DNA of 64,000 nucleotides from Nocardioides caeni (GTDB lineage Bacteria; Actinomycetota; Actinomycetes; Propionibacteriales; Nocardioidaceae), in assembly GCF_004912195.1 (NCBI RefSeq), contig NZ_STGW01000003.1, positions 1 to 64,000 on the forward strand. Reading direction: 5' to 3'. Positions 18,362 to 27,438 of this stretch are shown piece after piece (positions within the stretch are counted from its first letter, which is position 1; every line of letters begins with the position of its first letter). A program made the position numbers and the translations under genes. The notes beneath the pieces were generated by a model. The model saw nothing but the letters and a program-made list of their open reading frames with translations. It was not told where the DNA came from and did no database searches.

Positions 18362-18927
18362 GCGCGCCCTCCCCCGCCGACGACCACCGCGCGAGCGCCG
18401 CCGTCTTCGCCGAGCGGGTGCGCGGCGCAGGCGACTGGGACGCCCCCACCCCGGTGCCGGCCTGGCAGGCCCGCGACGTGGTGCGTCACCTCGTCGAGTG
18501 GTTCCCCGGCTTCCTGGCCGGCGGCAGCGACCGCCGACTGCCCGAGGTGACCTCCGTCGACGACGACCCCGTCGCCGCCTGGGAGCAGCACACGGCCGGC
18601 GTCCAGGCGATCCTGGACGACCCGGACGCCGCGAACGAGAACTTCGCCCACCCCCACCTGCCGGCGATGCCGCTGACCGAGGCCATCTCGCAGTTCTACG
18701 TCGCCGACGTCTTCATGCACACCTGGGACCTGGCCCGCTCGACCGGCCAGGAGGACCGGCTCGACGAGGACCGCTGCCGGGCGATGCTCGAGGGCATGGA
18801 GCCGATGGACGAGATGCTGCGCTCCAGCGGCCAGTACGGACCGCGGATCCCCGTCGCCGAAGACGCGACGTGGTGCGACCGGTTGATGGGCTTCATCGGC
18901 CGCGATCCCTCCTGGCGCCCGCGTTAA
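18358..18927 (+). CDS. TIGR03086-like mycothiol-dependent/DinB-type metal-binding protein
   Basis: 189 residues with a DinB/maleylpyruvate-isomerase N-terminal fold. TPVPAWQARDVVRHLVEWFPG and the DVFMHTWDLARSTGQ segment carry the usual histidines. Family members are often mycothiol-dependent in actinobacteria. It is third gene of the ArsR operon, with a GTG start overlapping the previous stop. The trio suggests a regulated response to a small hydrophobic compound, but the compound cannot be named. Confidence 0.8.
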   Translation: MSAPSPADDHRASAAVFAERVRGAGDWDAPTPVPAWQARDVVRHLVEWFPGFLAGGSDRRLPEVTSVDDDPVAAWEQHTAGVQAILDDPDAANENFAHPHLPAMPLTEAISQFYVADVFMHTWDLARSTGQEDRLDEDRCRAMLEGMEPMDEMLRSSGQYGPRIPVAEDATWCDRLMGFIGRDPSWRPR

Positions 18928-18956
18928 CTCGGTCGATCGACGTCGGCGGGCCGTTC

Positions 18957-18962
18957 TAGCCT
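18957..18962 (+). promoter_or_regulatory. Leaderless promoter -10 element (TfoX remnant)
   Basis: TAGCCT, 6 nt before ATG 18969; fits TANNNT with leaderless spacing. The promoter survives although the gene behind it has lost its core. Confidence 0.5.
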
Positions 18963-18968
18963 GACGTC

Positions 18969-19094
18969 ATGGCGTACGACGAAGCCCTGGCCCAGCGCAT
19001 CCGCGACCTGCTCCACGACGAGCCCGCCGACGACGTGCTCGCCGCATGGGTGGAGCGCGGGGCGTCGTACGCCGCGACCCTGCCCGCCGAGTGA
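18969..19094 (+). pseudogene. TfoX N-terminal domain protein remnant with internal deletion
   Basis: A 41-codon frame. The first half, MAYDEALAQRIRDLLHDEP, is the standard N-terminus of small TfoX_N proteins. The second half, DDVLAAWVERGASYAATLP, is the standard C-terminus. The 60-70 residues normally between them are absent, in frame. So the gene looks like an internally deleted TfoX_N gene still open at both ends. TfoX_N proteins are about 110 residues and of unclear function outside competence regulation in Gammaproteobacteria. Confidence 0.7.
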
Positions 19095-19134
19095 CCAGGT
19101 TTCGACGCGTCGCCGCGCCCTCGCGGAGGACTGC

Positions 19135-20394
19135 ATGGTGAGCTTCTGGGCGGCCCTGTCGACCGAGGGACGCTGGCTGCTGTCCACCGTCGCGATCCAG
19201 ACCCTCGGGCGCGGCCTGACCCTGCCGTTCACGCTGATCTATCTCCACGAGGTGCGCGGTTTCGATCTCGGCCTGTCCGGGACCCTGATGGCGTTGATCG
19301 CCATCGTGGGGCTGCTGGTGACCGGTCCCGGTGGCGCCCTCACCGACCGCTACGGCGCCCGCGCGGTCCTGCTGGCCGGCATCACCGCGATGATCGCGGG
19401 CAACGTCCTGCTCGCCTTCGCGACCACGCCACTGGCGGCTGCCGTGGCGCTGGTGCTGATCGGCTTCAACTTCGGGGTGTCCTGGCCGGCGTTCAACGCG
19501 TTGATCGCGGCGGTGGTCGACGGTGACCTGCGCCAGCAGTACTTCGGGATCAACTTCGCCCTCGTCAACCTCGGCATCGGGGTGGGCGGGATCGTCGGTG
19601 GTCTGTTCGCCGACGTCGACCGGCCCGAGACCTTCACCTTCATCTTCCTCGGCGACGCCGCCTCGGGACTGATCCCCCTCACGCTGCTGCTGGTGCCGTT
19701 GCGCCACGTCCATGGCCGCGCCGAGCGGCCGGCCGACCTGGATGCGCCGGCGGCCAGCTACCTGGCGATCCTGCGCGAGCCGGCCGTGCGGTGGCTCGCG
19801 GCGCTGACGTTCGTGGCGATGTTCATCGGCTACGGCCAGCTCGAGGCGGGGCTCCCCGGCTACGCCCGTCAGGTCGCCGACGTCTCGACCCGCACCGTCG
19901 GCCTGGCCTTCGCGGTCAACACCGCCGTGATCGTCGTGCTGCAGTTCTCGGTCCTGTCACGGATCTCGGGCCGGATGCGCACCCGGGTGATGATCGTGAT
20001 GGCGGCCGTCTGGGCCGTGGCGTGGGGGTTGATCGGACTCGCCGGACTCGCCCCGGGCGGCGCCGTGGCGATCGTGGGGATCCTCGGCTTCATGGCGGTC
20101 TTCGCGCTCGGCGAGACCATGCTGCAGCCGACCGTCCCCGCGATGACCAACGACCTCGCCGACGACCACACCCGTGGTCGCTACAACGCGATCAGCGCCG
20201 CCGCGTTCCAGTGCGGTGCCATCGCCGGCCCGGTCGTCGCGGGTTTACTCCTCGAGCAGGACCTCGCCGGCCTCTACGTCGCCCTGATGGTGCTCGGCTG
20301 CGCGGCCATCGCCGTCATGGCCCTCGTGCTCGAGCGGCACGTTCCCGACTCCGCCAACGGGGCGACGCCCGTCGCCGAGCGCCCGACGTCGTGA
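19135..20394 (+). CDS. MFS transporter
   Basis: 419 residues, about twelve transmembrane helices. MFS motif GGALTDRYGARAVLL lies between helices 2 and 3. The second half has SRISGRMRTRVM and the helix-rich GETMLQPTVPAMTNDLADDHTRGRYN, typical of multidrug-type exporters. The substrate is unknown. ATG 19135 has GGAGG upstream. It is transcribed towards the SigE operon and ends in a shared hairpin terminator. Confidence 0.85.
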   Translation: MVSFWAALSTEGRWLLSTVAIQTLGRGLTLPFTLIYLHEVRGFDLGLSGTLMALIAIVGLLVTGPGGALTDRYGARAVLLAGITAMIAGNVLLAFATTPLAAAVALVLIGFNFGVSWPAFNALIAAVVDGDLRQQYFGINFALVNLGIGVGGIVGGLFADVDRPETFTFIFLGDAASGLIPLTLLLVPLRHVHGRAERPADLDAPAASYLAILREPAVRWLAALTFVAMFIGYGQLEAGLPGYARQVADVSTRTVGLAFAVNTAVIVVLQFSVLSRISGRMRTRVMIVMAAVWAVAWGLIGLAGLAPGGAVAIVGILGFMAVFALGETMLQPTVPAMTNDLADDHTRGRYNAISAAAFQCGAIAGPVVAGLLLEQDLAGLYVALMVLGCAAIAVMALVLERHVPDSANGATPVAERPTS

Positions 20395-20395
20395 G

Positions 20396-20422
20396 GCTCT
20401 GACCCGGAGTCGGGGTCAGAGC
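20396..20422. terminator. Bidirectional hairpin containing a stop codon of the convergent gene
   Basis: Arms GCTCTGACCC and GGGTCAGAGC (perfect 10 bp) with loop GGAGTCG. It begins 2 bp after the MFS stop and holds the stop codon of the minus-strand gene (20416-20418) in its right arm. No U-tract, as is usual in high-GC actinobacteria. Confidence 0.75.
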
Positions 20423-21537
20423 GTTCCGGTCCCGCCGAGTCCCGGGAAGCCGCCGTCCTCCGCACCCAGTTCTCCGATGACCTGCCGCTCCCCGGTGGTC
20501 GGGTCGATGGTGATGATCGGGTCTCCCTCGCCGGGCTGGTCGACCTCGCCGTCGAAGTGGCCCTCGCGCACCACGACGAGCGGTCCGCTCCAGCCCAGCA
20601 GCTGGTCCGCAGCGGTGACGTCGAGCCGGGTCCGCCGGCCGGTGGTGAGGTCCTCCACGAAGATCGCGGACGCCGCGTCGTCGACGTAGGCGATGCGGCC
20701 GTCGGCCGACCAGGCCGCCGTACCGCTGACCGGCACCTGCGCCACCGGGCTCGTCGTACCGTCCGCCTCGACGGCCACGACCGTCGAGCGCTCGGTCTCG
20801 CCGTCCCAGAGGATCGGACCGGAGGGTGCCATTCCCGCCCAGACGAGACCGCCGGTGCTCCACGTCGCGGCGCCGGTGTCGCTGCGCCAGATCCTCGGCG
20901 CCGCTCCGTCGTGCCAGAAGAGCCGGCCGGCGCGGTCCCATCCGGCGAGTACCTGGACCTCCCAGACGGGCTCCTCAACCGCGAAGCGGTCGACGAGCCG
21001 GCCGGTCACTGTCTCGTGGATCTCGATGGTGTCGCCGCTGACCGGGCCAGTGACGGAGGCGATCAACCGACCGTCGTCCGACACCTCGGCCGACAGGACG
21101 TCGTCGAGCCACGAGACGGGCTCGAGCTCATCGCCGACCAGGCGCGACCAGTGCTCTGCGCCGCGGTCGTCGACGGTGACGACGTAGACCTCGTCGCCGC
21201 CCGCGATGACACCGGTGGCGTCCGTCGGCACGCTGACGTCCCCGACATGGAGGACACCGCCGCTCAGGTAGGGCAACTCGAGGGCCGGCCGCCGGTCCTC
21301 ATCGGGTACGACGGTGGGCCGCTCGGTCGGCCGGCGTCCCTCGTCGTCGCGGGCGACGACGGCGAGCGGGATGGCGACGGCGGCGACGGCCGCGGCGACG
21401 AGTGCGACCACGACCGCGCGACGGGAGCGTCGTCCCGTCGACGTCGGATCGCGCAGGACATCGGGCAGCGGGGGCACCTCGACGGCAGTCGCACGGTCGG
21501 CGAACATCCCGGAGAGATCGCGCTCGAGGTCGTTCAT
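20416..21537 (-). CDS. Membrane-anchored beta-propeller-like protein, partner of the SigE-family sigma factor
   Basis: 373 residues. A short cytoplasmic N-terminus (MNDLERDLSGMFADRATAV) is followed by one transmembrane segment (about residues 38-60) and an extracytoplasmic domain of WD40/TolB-like blades (repeated motifs such as VSDDGRLIASVTG and AAWSADGRIAYVDD). Its ATG overlaps the sigma factor stop (TGATG), so the two are co-translated. By position and topology it is probably the anti-sigma or sensor partner, though no zinc HxxxCxxC anti-sigma motif is seen. Confidence 0.7.
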   Translation of the reverse strand: MNDLERDLSGMFADRATAVEVPPLPDVLRDPTSTGRRSRRAVVVALVAAAVAAVAIPLAVVARDDEGRRPTERPTVVPDEDRRPALELPYLSGGVLHVGDVSVPTDATGVIAGGDEVYVVTVDDRGAEHWSRLVGDELEPVSWLDDVLSAEVSDDGRLIASVTGPVSGDTIEIHETVTGRLVDRFAVEEPVWEVQVLAGWDRAGRLFWHDGAAPRIWRSDTGAATWSTGGLVWAGMAPSGPILWDGETERSTVVAVEADGTTSPVAQVPVSGTAAWSADGRIAYVDDAASAIFVEDLTTGRRTRLDVTAADQLLGWSGPLVVVREGHFDGEVDQPGEGDPIITIDPTTGERQVIGELGAEDGGFPGLGGTGTL

Positions 21538-22058
21538 CACGACACCTCCTCGGTGGGCTGGGGCTGGGAAGCGCGCAGGGCGCGCAGGGCCGCTGAGGCC
21601 TGTGACTTCACGGTGCCGGCGGAGATGCCGAGCGCGGACGCGATCTCGGCCTCGGAGAGGTCCTCGTAGTAACGCAGGACGAGGACGGCCCGCTGCCGGG
21701 GCGGGAGCTGCTGGACCTGCTCCCATAGATCGAGCCGGTCCGCACTGGCCGCGGATGGATCGACGGTCAGGGTCGGGACCGGGAGGAGGTGCTGCCGGGC
21801 CCCACGTCGGGCGCCCTTGCGGCGCTCGCCCAGCAACTCGTTGAGCAGCATCTTGCGGATGTAGGCATCCGGGGAGTCGGCCCGTTCGACCCGTCGCCAC
21901 TGCGTCATCACCTTCACCAAGGTGGTCTGCAACAGGTCCTCTGCCGCGCCGGCCTCCCCGCACAGCAGGTGCGCGGTCCGGAACAGCGCGGCCCAGCGGG
22001 CGGTCACGTAGTCCTCGAAGCTGTGCCACGCCGGTCGAGGGGTGTCGGGGTTCGCCAT
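21537..22058 (-). CDS. SigE-family ECF RNA polymerase sigma factor
   Basis: 173 residues. Region 2 runs HSFEDYVTARWAALFRTAHLLCGEAGAAEDLLQ and region 4 includes LPPRQRAVLVLRYYEDLSEAEIASALGISAGTVKSQ. Both are diagnostic of the actinobacterial SigE (sigma-70 family, ECF) group. The start ATG 22058 follows GAGGAGG. It is first of a two-gene operon with a membrane partner that likely controls it. The regulon is unknown. Confidence 0.92.
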   Translation of the reverse strand: MANPDTPRPAWHSFEDYVTARWAALFRTAHLLCGEAGAAEDLLQTTLVKVMTQWRRVERADSPDAYIRKMLLNELLGERRKGARRGARQHLLPVPTLTVDPSAASADRLDLWEQVQQLPPRQRAVLVLRYYEDLSEAEIASALGISAGTVKSQASAALRALRASQPQPTEEVS

Positions 22059-22084
22059 CGTGCCCTCCTCTCACCCCTTCGACG

Positions 22085-22756
22085 TCACGAGGTGGCCCGA
22101 GGGTTGGCTCCCGGACCGATCGGATCCGCGAACCACAGGGTGCGGTGCGACCAGTCCCCCGGCCCGCGCCGCTCCCCCGAGCACACGACGATCACCACCT
22201 GCGGTGCGCCGTCCTTGGCGGACCAGCCGTCGGGCGGGTTGCTCGCGACCACCTCGACCCGCTCGGTGACCCGATAGCAGGCAGTCGCGCCCCGCTCGCC
22301 CCGCAGCACGAGACGGTCCCCGACATCGAGCCCTGCGAGGAGACGGTTGCCCATGGCGCTGCCGTCGGGCCACGTGTGGGTGTTGAGCAGGACGTGCCCC
22401 GTCTCGGAGCCCGGCTCGACGCCGCCGAGGTCCCAGGCGAAGACGTCCTTGTCGGCGGCCGGCGGGACTCCCACCACGCCGTTGCCGTCGCGAGGAATGC
22501 CCGACACCTCGGCCGTCCGGACGACGCCCTGGACCGTCATGGCCGTCGGAACGAACCCGCGACGGGCCTGGCGGGCGCACGGATCGACCGGCTTCGGCGC
22601 CGGCTCCGGTCGAGGCGTCGGCGTGGTCACGACTGGCGGGGAGGTCGCGGGCGGCGCCTCGTCCTCACAGGAGCTGAGCCACCACAGCAGCACGGCGAGC
22701 AGGACGAGCGCGAGGCCAGCCGCGAGGGCGACGCTGCGCCGTCCGTACCGATCCAC
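22085..22756 (-). CDS. Class F sortase
   Basis: 223 residues. An N-terminal transmembrane anchor (about 8-27) and a proline/threonine-rich linker precede a sortase fold. Catalytic triad candidates are His in GHVLLNTHTW, Cys in VVIVVCSGE, and Arg in WSHRTLWFA. Class F sortases attach or process surface proteins in actinobacteria. No LPXTG-type substrate is encoded next to it, so its client is elsewhere. GTG 22756 is the only start that covers the anchor. Confidence 0.82.
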   Translation of the reverse strand: MDRYGRRSVALAAGLALVLLAVLLWWLSSCEDEAPPATSPPVVTTPTPRPEPAPKPVDPCARQARRGFVPTAMTVQGVVRTAEVSGIPRDGNGVVGVPPAADKDVFAWDLGGVEPGSETGHVLLNTHTWPDGSAMGNRLLAGLDVGDRLVLRGERGATACYRVTERVEVVASNPPDGWSAKDGAPQVVIVVCSGERRGPGDWSHRTLWFADPIGPGANPRATS

Positions 22757-22803
22757 CCAGCCATTGTGGACCCGCTGTCGGCGGCGTGGGTAAGGATGAC
22801 CAC

Positions 22804-25800
22804 GTGGACACCGGCGGCCGTGGAGCGCCGAGCGACCCAGCCGGGGCGCTCGGCGGCTTCAGCGCGCCCACCCGCGCCTGGTTCGAGGCCGCGTTCGCTG
22901 CGCCGACGGCCGCGCAGACGGGTGCCTGGGAGGCCATCGGGCAGGGACGCCACACCCTCGTGGTCGCGCCCACCGGATCCGGCAAGACCCTCAGCGCGTT
23001 CCTCGCCGGCATCGACCGTCTTCTGACCACCCCGGCGCCCGAGGACCGCAAGGCGCGCACGCGGGTCCTCTACGTCTCCCCGCTCAAGGCGCTGGCCGTC
23101 GACGTCGAGCGCAACCTGCGGGCACCGCTCGTGGGGATCCGGCAGACGGCGGAGCGCCTCGGCGCCGAGCAGATGCCGGAGGTCACCGTCGGCATCCGCT
23201 CGGGCGACACCAGCCCCGCCGAGCGCCGCCGCCTGGTCAGCCGTCCACCGGACGTGCTGATCACGACACCCGAGTCGCTGTTCCTGATCCTGACGAGCCA
23301 GGCGCGCGAGACGCTGCGCAACGTCGAGACCGTGATCCTCGACGAGGTCCACGCCGTGGCGGGCACCAAGCGTGGCGCCCACCTCGCGCTGACCCTCGAG
23401 CGGCTGGACCAGCTCCTCGCCCGGCCGGCACAGCGCGTCGGACTGTCGGCGACCGTGCGCCCGACCGAGGAGGTCGCACGCTTCCTCGGCGGAGCCGAGC
23501 CGGTCGCGATCGTGGCGCCGCCCGCCCACAAGCAGTGGGACCTGCGGGTCGAGGTGCCCGTGGAGGACATGACCGAGCTCGGACAGCCCAACAATGCTGG
23601 CGAGGATGACGACCCGACCGCACCGCCGGCGCGGGCGAGCATCTGGCCTCACGTCGAGCAGCGGGTGGCCGAGCTGATCGGCGAGCACCAGTCGACGATC
23701 GTGTTCACCAACGGTCGCCGTACGGCGGAGCGGATGACGGCCCGGCTCAACGAGATCGCCGCGGAGGCGACCGTCGACGGCATCTCCCCGCCCGCGCAGG
23801 TCATGGCGCAGTCCGGGGCCGCGGCGGGTGCGCCGCCGCTGCTCGCCCGCGCCCACCACGGATCGGTCTCCAAGGAGCAGCGCGCCCTGGTCGAGGACGA
23901 CCTCAAGGCCGGCCGGCTCCCCGCGGTGGTCGCGACCAGCAGTCTCGAGCTCGGCATCGACATGGGTGCGGTCGACCTCGTCCTGCAGATCGCCTCCCCG
24001 CCAAGCGTCGCCAGCGCGCTCCAGCGGGTCGGTCGCGCCGGGCACCAGGTCGGCGAGACCTCGCGCGGCGTGTTCTTCCCGCAGCACCGCGGGGATCTCG
24101 CGCCCGCAGCGGTTGCCGTGCAACGGATGCGCAGCGGAGGCATCGAGTCGCTCCGCGTGCCCGCCAACCCTCTCGACGTGCTCGCCCAGCAGGTCGTCGC
24201 CGCCGCTGCCGTGGAGGAGTGGGACGTCGAGGAGCTCTATGCCCTGTGCCGGCGCAGCGCGCCCTACGCCGGCCTTCCCCGCTCCGCCTTCGACGCGGTG
24301 CTCGACCTGCTGGCCGGGCGCTATCCGAGCGACGAGTTCGCGGAGCTGCGTCCCCGGATCACGTGGGACCGGGTCACCGGACGGATCTCCGGACGCCCCG
24401 GCGCGCAGCGACTCGCCGTCACCAGTGGCGGCACCATCCCCGACCGCGGCCTCTACGGCGTCTTCCTCGTCGGCGAGGGCGCCAACCGCCGCGTCGGCGA
24501 GCTCGACGAGGAGATGGTCTACGAGAGCCGGGTGGGCGACGTCTTCGCCCTCGGCGCCACCAGCTGGCGGATCGAGGACATCACCCACGACCGCGTGATC
24601 GTGACACCGGCGCCCGGCGTCCCCGGACGACTGCCGTTCTGGAAGGGCGACACCGCCGGCCGGCCCACTGAGCTGGGCGAGGCGATCGGCGCCTTCACCC
24701 GGGAGCTGGCCGGACTGAGCGACGTCGAGGCGGCGGAGCGTGCCGCCGGTGTCGGCCTCGACGCCAACGCGGCCAGCAACCTGATCGGCTACCTGCGCGA
24801 GCAGGTCGAGTCGACGCGCGTCCTGCCGAGTGACACCACGATCCTCGTCGAGCGCTTCCGCGACGAGCTCGGTGACTGGCGCCTGGCTGTCCACTCCCCC
24901 TACGGCATGGCCGTGCACGCGCCGTGGGCGCTGGCCATCAACGCCCGCCTGCGCGAGCGGCACGGCGTCGACGGACAGGCGATGGCCTCCGACGACGGCA
25001 TCGTGATCCGCATCCCCGACACCGACGCCGAGCCGCCGGGCGGCGAGCTGATCGCCTTCTCCCCCGACGAGATCGACGACCTCGTCACCCGTGAGGTCGG
25101 CGGATCGGCGCTGTTCGCGGCGCGCTTCCGCGAGTGCGCGGCCCGAGCCCTGCTCCTGCCGCGGCGCGACCCCGGTCGACGCTCCCCCTTGTGGCAGCAA
25201 CGCCAGCGGGCCTCCGCGCTGCTCGAGGTCGCCGCCCGCTATCCGTCGTTCCCGATCGTGCTGGAGACGGTCCGGGAGGTCCTCAACGACGTCTACGACC
25301 TGCCCGGCCTCACCACGCTGCTGCGGCGGGTGGAGGGACGTGAGGTCGCCGTCGTCGACGTCGAGACGACCCAGCCGTCGCCCTACGCCCGCACCCTGAT
25401 GTTCGGCTACGTCGCCCAGTTCGTCTATGAGGGCGACTCGCCGCTGGCCGAGCGCAGGGCGGCCGCGCTCACCCTCGACCAGGGTCTGCTCGCCGAGCTC
25501 CTCGGCCGGGCCGAGCTCCGCGAGCTGCTCGACCCGGAGGTCCTTGCCGAGGTCGAGGCCGAGCTGCAGCGCACCGCCGCCGACCGCCGGGTGCGTGATG
25601 CCGAGGGCCTCGCCGACCTGCTGCGCCTCCTGGGGCCGCTCACCGACGACGAGATCCGGGAGCGGGCGCGGCCCGATGCGCCGGTCCCGGAGTGGCTCGA
25701 GCAGCTCGGCGCCGCGCGCCGGGCCGTGCCCGTGCGGATGCCGGCCGGGCCCAGCTGGGCGGCGGTCGAGGACGTCGCGCGCCTCCGGGACGGTCTCGGC

Positions 25801-27438
25801 GTCCCCGTCCCGCCCGGCACGCCGGCCGTGTTCACCGAGCCCGTCGACGACCCGCTGGCCGACCTGGTGGGTCGCCACGCCCGGACCCACGGCCCCTTCA
25901 CGATCACGGAGGTCGCCGAGCGTCTCGGCCTGGGCGTGGCGGTCGTCCGCCACACCCTCCAGCGGCTGGAGGCCTCCGGCCGGGTCCTCTCCGGCGAGTT
26001 CCGACCGGTGGGCACCGGTGAGGAGTGGTGCGACGCGGAGGTGCTGCGACGTCTGCGCCGGCGCTCGCTCGCCCGACTGCGGCACGAGATCGAGCCGGTC
26101 GACCATGCGACGCTGGCCCGCTTCTCCACCGCCTGGCAACGCGTCTCGACCGGCTCGGCGTCCGGCGGCGGTCGTGGTCCGCGCGGTGTGGACGGGGTGC
26201 TCGGCGTGGTCGAGCAGCTCGCGGGCGCCGTCATCCCGGCCAGCGCCCTGGAGACACTGGTCCTCCCGTCTCGGGTGCGCGACTATGAGCCGGCCCTCCT
26301 CGATGAGCTCAGCGCGACCGGCGAGGTCGTCTGGGCGGGCCACGGCGCTCTGCCCGGCAGCGACGGCTGGGTGTCGCTGCACCTGGCCGACCGCGCCCAT
26401 CTGACGCTGCCCTCGCCGAGCGACGTCGACGACCCCTTCGCTGATCGGATCCTCGCCGCGCTCGGTCACGGCGGTGCGTGGTTCTTCCGCCAGCTCTCCG
26501 ACCAGGTCGCCCGGTCCTGCCGTGACGACGGCCTCGATCCGCCCGACGACGCCACCCTCTCGGCGAGCCTCTGGCAGCTGGCGTGGTCAGGCCACGTCGC
26601 CGGCGACACCCTCGCTCCCCTGCGGGCCCTGACCCGCTCGGGGCGTGGCGCCCACAAGTCCCGCCGCGCGCCGGCCCGTCCCGGCCGGGTGGCGCGCACC
26701 GGCCCGCCCGAGACCGCCGGCCGATGGGCGCTGCTGCCGGTCGTCGACGACGACCCCACCCGCCGTGCCCACGCCGTGGCCGAGCAGCTGCTCGAGCGGC
26801 ACGGGGTCGTCACCCGGGGCGCGGTCGTCGCCGAGCGGGTGCCCGGCGGCTTCGCGGCCGTCTATCGCGTGCTCGCCGCCTTCGAGGAGTCCGGACGCTG
26901 TCGGCGCGGCTACTTCGTCGAGGGGCTCGGCGCCGCCCAGTTCGCGACGCCCGGTGCGGTCGACCGGCTACGGAGCCTGCGCGATGCCACCGAACCGGCG
27001 GCGGCGGCCGACCCCTGGGCCGTCGGCGGCCCGGCCAGCCCCCGCAAGCCCGTTGCCGTGGCACTGGCCGCCACCGATCCGGCCAACCCCTTCGGTGCGG
27101 CGCTCGCCTGGCCGGAGAGCCCGACCGTCGCCGATGCCACCTCGGCAGGTCACCGGCCGGGACGCAAGGCCGGCGCCATGGTGATCGTCGTCGACGGCGA
27201 CCTCGTCCTCTACGTCGAGCGCGGCGGTCGCACCCTGCTGACCTGGGCCGACGATCCCGAGCGACTCGGCCCGGCGGCCGAGGCGCTGTCGGCGGCCGTC
27301 CGGGGCGGCACCCTCGGCCAGCTGACCGTCGAGCGCGCCGACGGCACCGCCCTGCTCGGCAGCGGTGGCCCGCTCCGCGACGCCCTGGCCGCGGCCGGGT
27401 TCGTCGCCACACCGCGGGGCCTGCGGATCCGTGCCTGA
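22804..27438 (+). CDS. lhr: ATP-dependent helicase Lhr
   Basis: About 1,544 residues, a full-length Lhr. The N-terminal superfamily 2 helicase core (1 to about 860) has Walker A VAPTGSGKTLSAF, Walker B DEVH, SAT motif, and TSSLELGIDMG with QRVGRAGHQ. Winged-helix, beta-barrel and long C-terminal domains follow. Lhr is a 3' to 5' translocase that unwinds RNA:DNA hybrids and acts in DNA repair. GTG 22804 has AAGGA seven bases upstream; GTG 22786 is possible. The next gene, nei2, overlaps its end by 8 bp. In mycobacteria lhr and a nei gene are likewise adjacent. Confidence 0.95.
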   Translation: MDTGGRGAPSDPAGALGGFSAPTRAWFEAAFAAPTAAQTGAWEAIGQGRHTLVVAPTGSGKTLSAFLAGIDRLLTTPAPEDRKARTRVLYVSPLKALAVDVERNLRAPLVGIRQTAERLGAEQMPEVTVGIRSGDTSPAERRRLVSRPPDVLITTPESLFLILTSQARETLRNVETVILDEVHAVAGTKRGAHLALTLERLDQLLARPAQRVGLSATVRPTEEVARFLGGAEPVAIVAPPAHKQWDLRVEVPVEDMTELGQPNNAGEDDDPTAPPARASIWPHVEQRVAELIGEHQSTIVFTNGRRTAERMTARLNEIAAEATVDGISPPAQVMAQSGAAAGAPPLLARAHHGSVSKEQRALVEDDLKAGRLPAVVATSSLELGIDMGAVDLVLQIASPPSVASALQRVGRAGHQVGETSRGVFFPQHRGDLAPAAVAVQRMRSGGIESLRVPANPLDVLAQQVVAAAAVEEWDVEELYALCRRSAPYAGLPRSAFDAVLDLLAGRYPSDEFAELRPRITWDRVTGRISGRPGAQRLAVTSGGTIPDRGLYGVFLVGEGANRRVGELDEEMVYESRVGDVFALGATSWRIEDITHDRVIVTPAPGVPGRLPFWKGDTAGRPTELGEAIGAFTRELAGLSDVEAAERAAGVGLDANAASNLIGYLREQVESTRVLPSDTTILVERFRDELGDWRLAVHSPYGMAVHAPWALAINARLRERHGVDGQAMASDDGIVIRIPDTDAEPPGGELIAFSPDEIDDLVTREVGGSALFAARFRECAARALLLPRRDPGRRSPLWQQRQRASALLEVAARYPSFPIVLETVREVLNDVYDLPGLTTLLRRVEGREVAVVDVETTQPSPYARTLMFGYVAQFVYEGDSPLAERRAAALTLDQGLLAELLGRAELRELLDPEVLAEVEAELQRTAADRRVRDAEGLADLLRLLGPLTDDEIRERARPDAPVPEWLEQLGAARRAVPVRMPAGPSWAAVEDVARLRDGLGVPVPPGTPAVFTEPVDDPLADLVGRHARTHGPFTITEVAERLGLGVAVVRHTLQRLEASGRVLSGEFRPVGTGEEWCDAEVLRRLRRRSLARLRHEIEPVDHATLARFSTAWQRVSTGSASGGGRGPRGVDGVLGVVEQLAGAVIPASALETLVLPSRVRDYEPALLDELSATGEVVWAGHGALPGSDGWVSLHLADRAHLTLPSPSDVDDPFADRILAALGHGGAWFFRQLSDQVARSCRDDGLDPPDDATLSASLWQLAWSGHVAGDTLAPLRALTRSGRGAHKSRRAPARPGRVARTGPPETAGRWALLPVVDDDPTRRAHAVAEQLLERHGVVTRGAVVAERVPGGFAAVYRVLAAFEESGRCRRGYFVEGLGAAQFATPGAVDRLRSLRDATEPAAAADPWAVGGPASPRKPVAVALAATDPANPFGAALAWPESPTVADATSAGHRPGRKAGAMVIVVDGDLVLYVERGGRTLLTWADDPERLGPAAEALSAAVRGGTLGQLTVERADGTALLGSGGPLRDALAAAGFVATPRGLRIRA

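Noticed and set aside
22627-26469. Long minus-strand frame opposite lhr
   Set aside because: No family resemblance, while lhr has all helicase motifs. Only the sortase frame at its 3' side is real and is in another frame.
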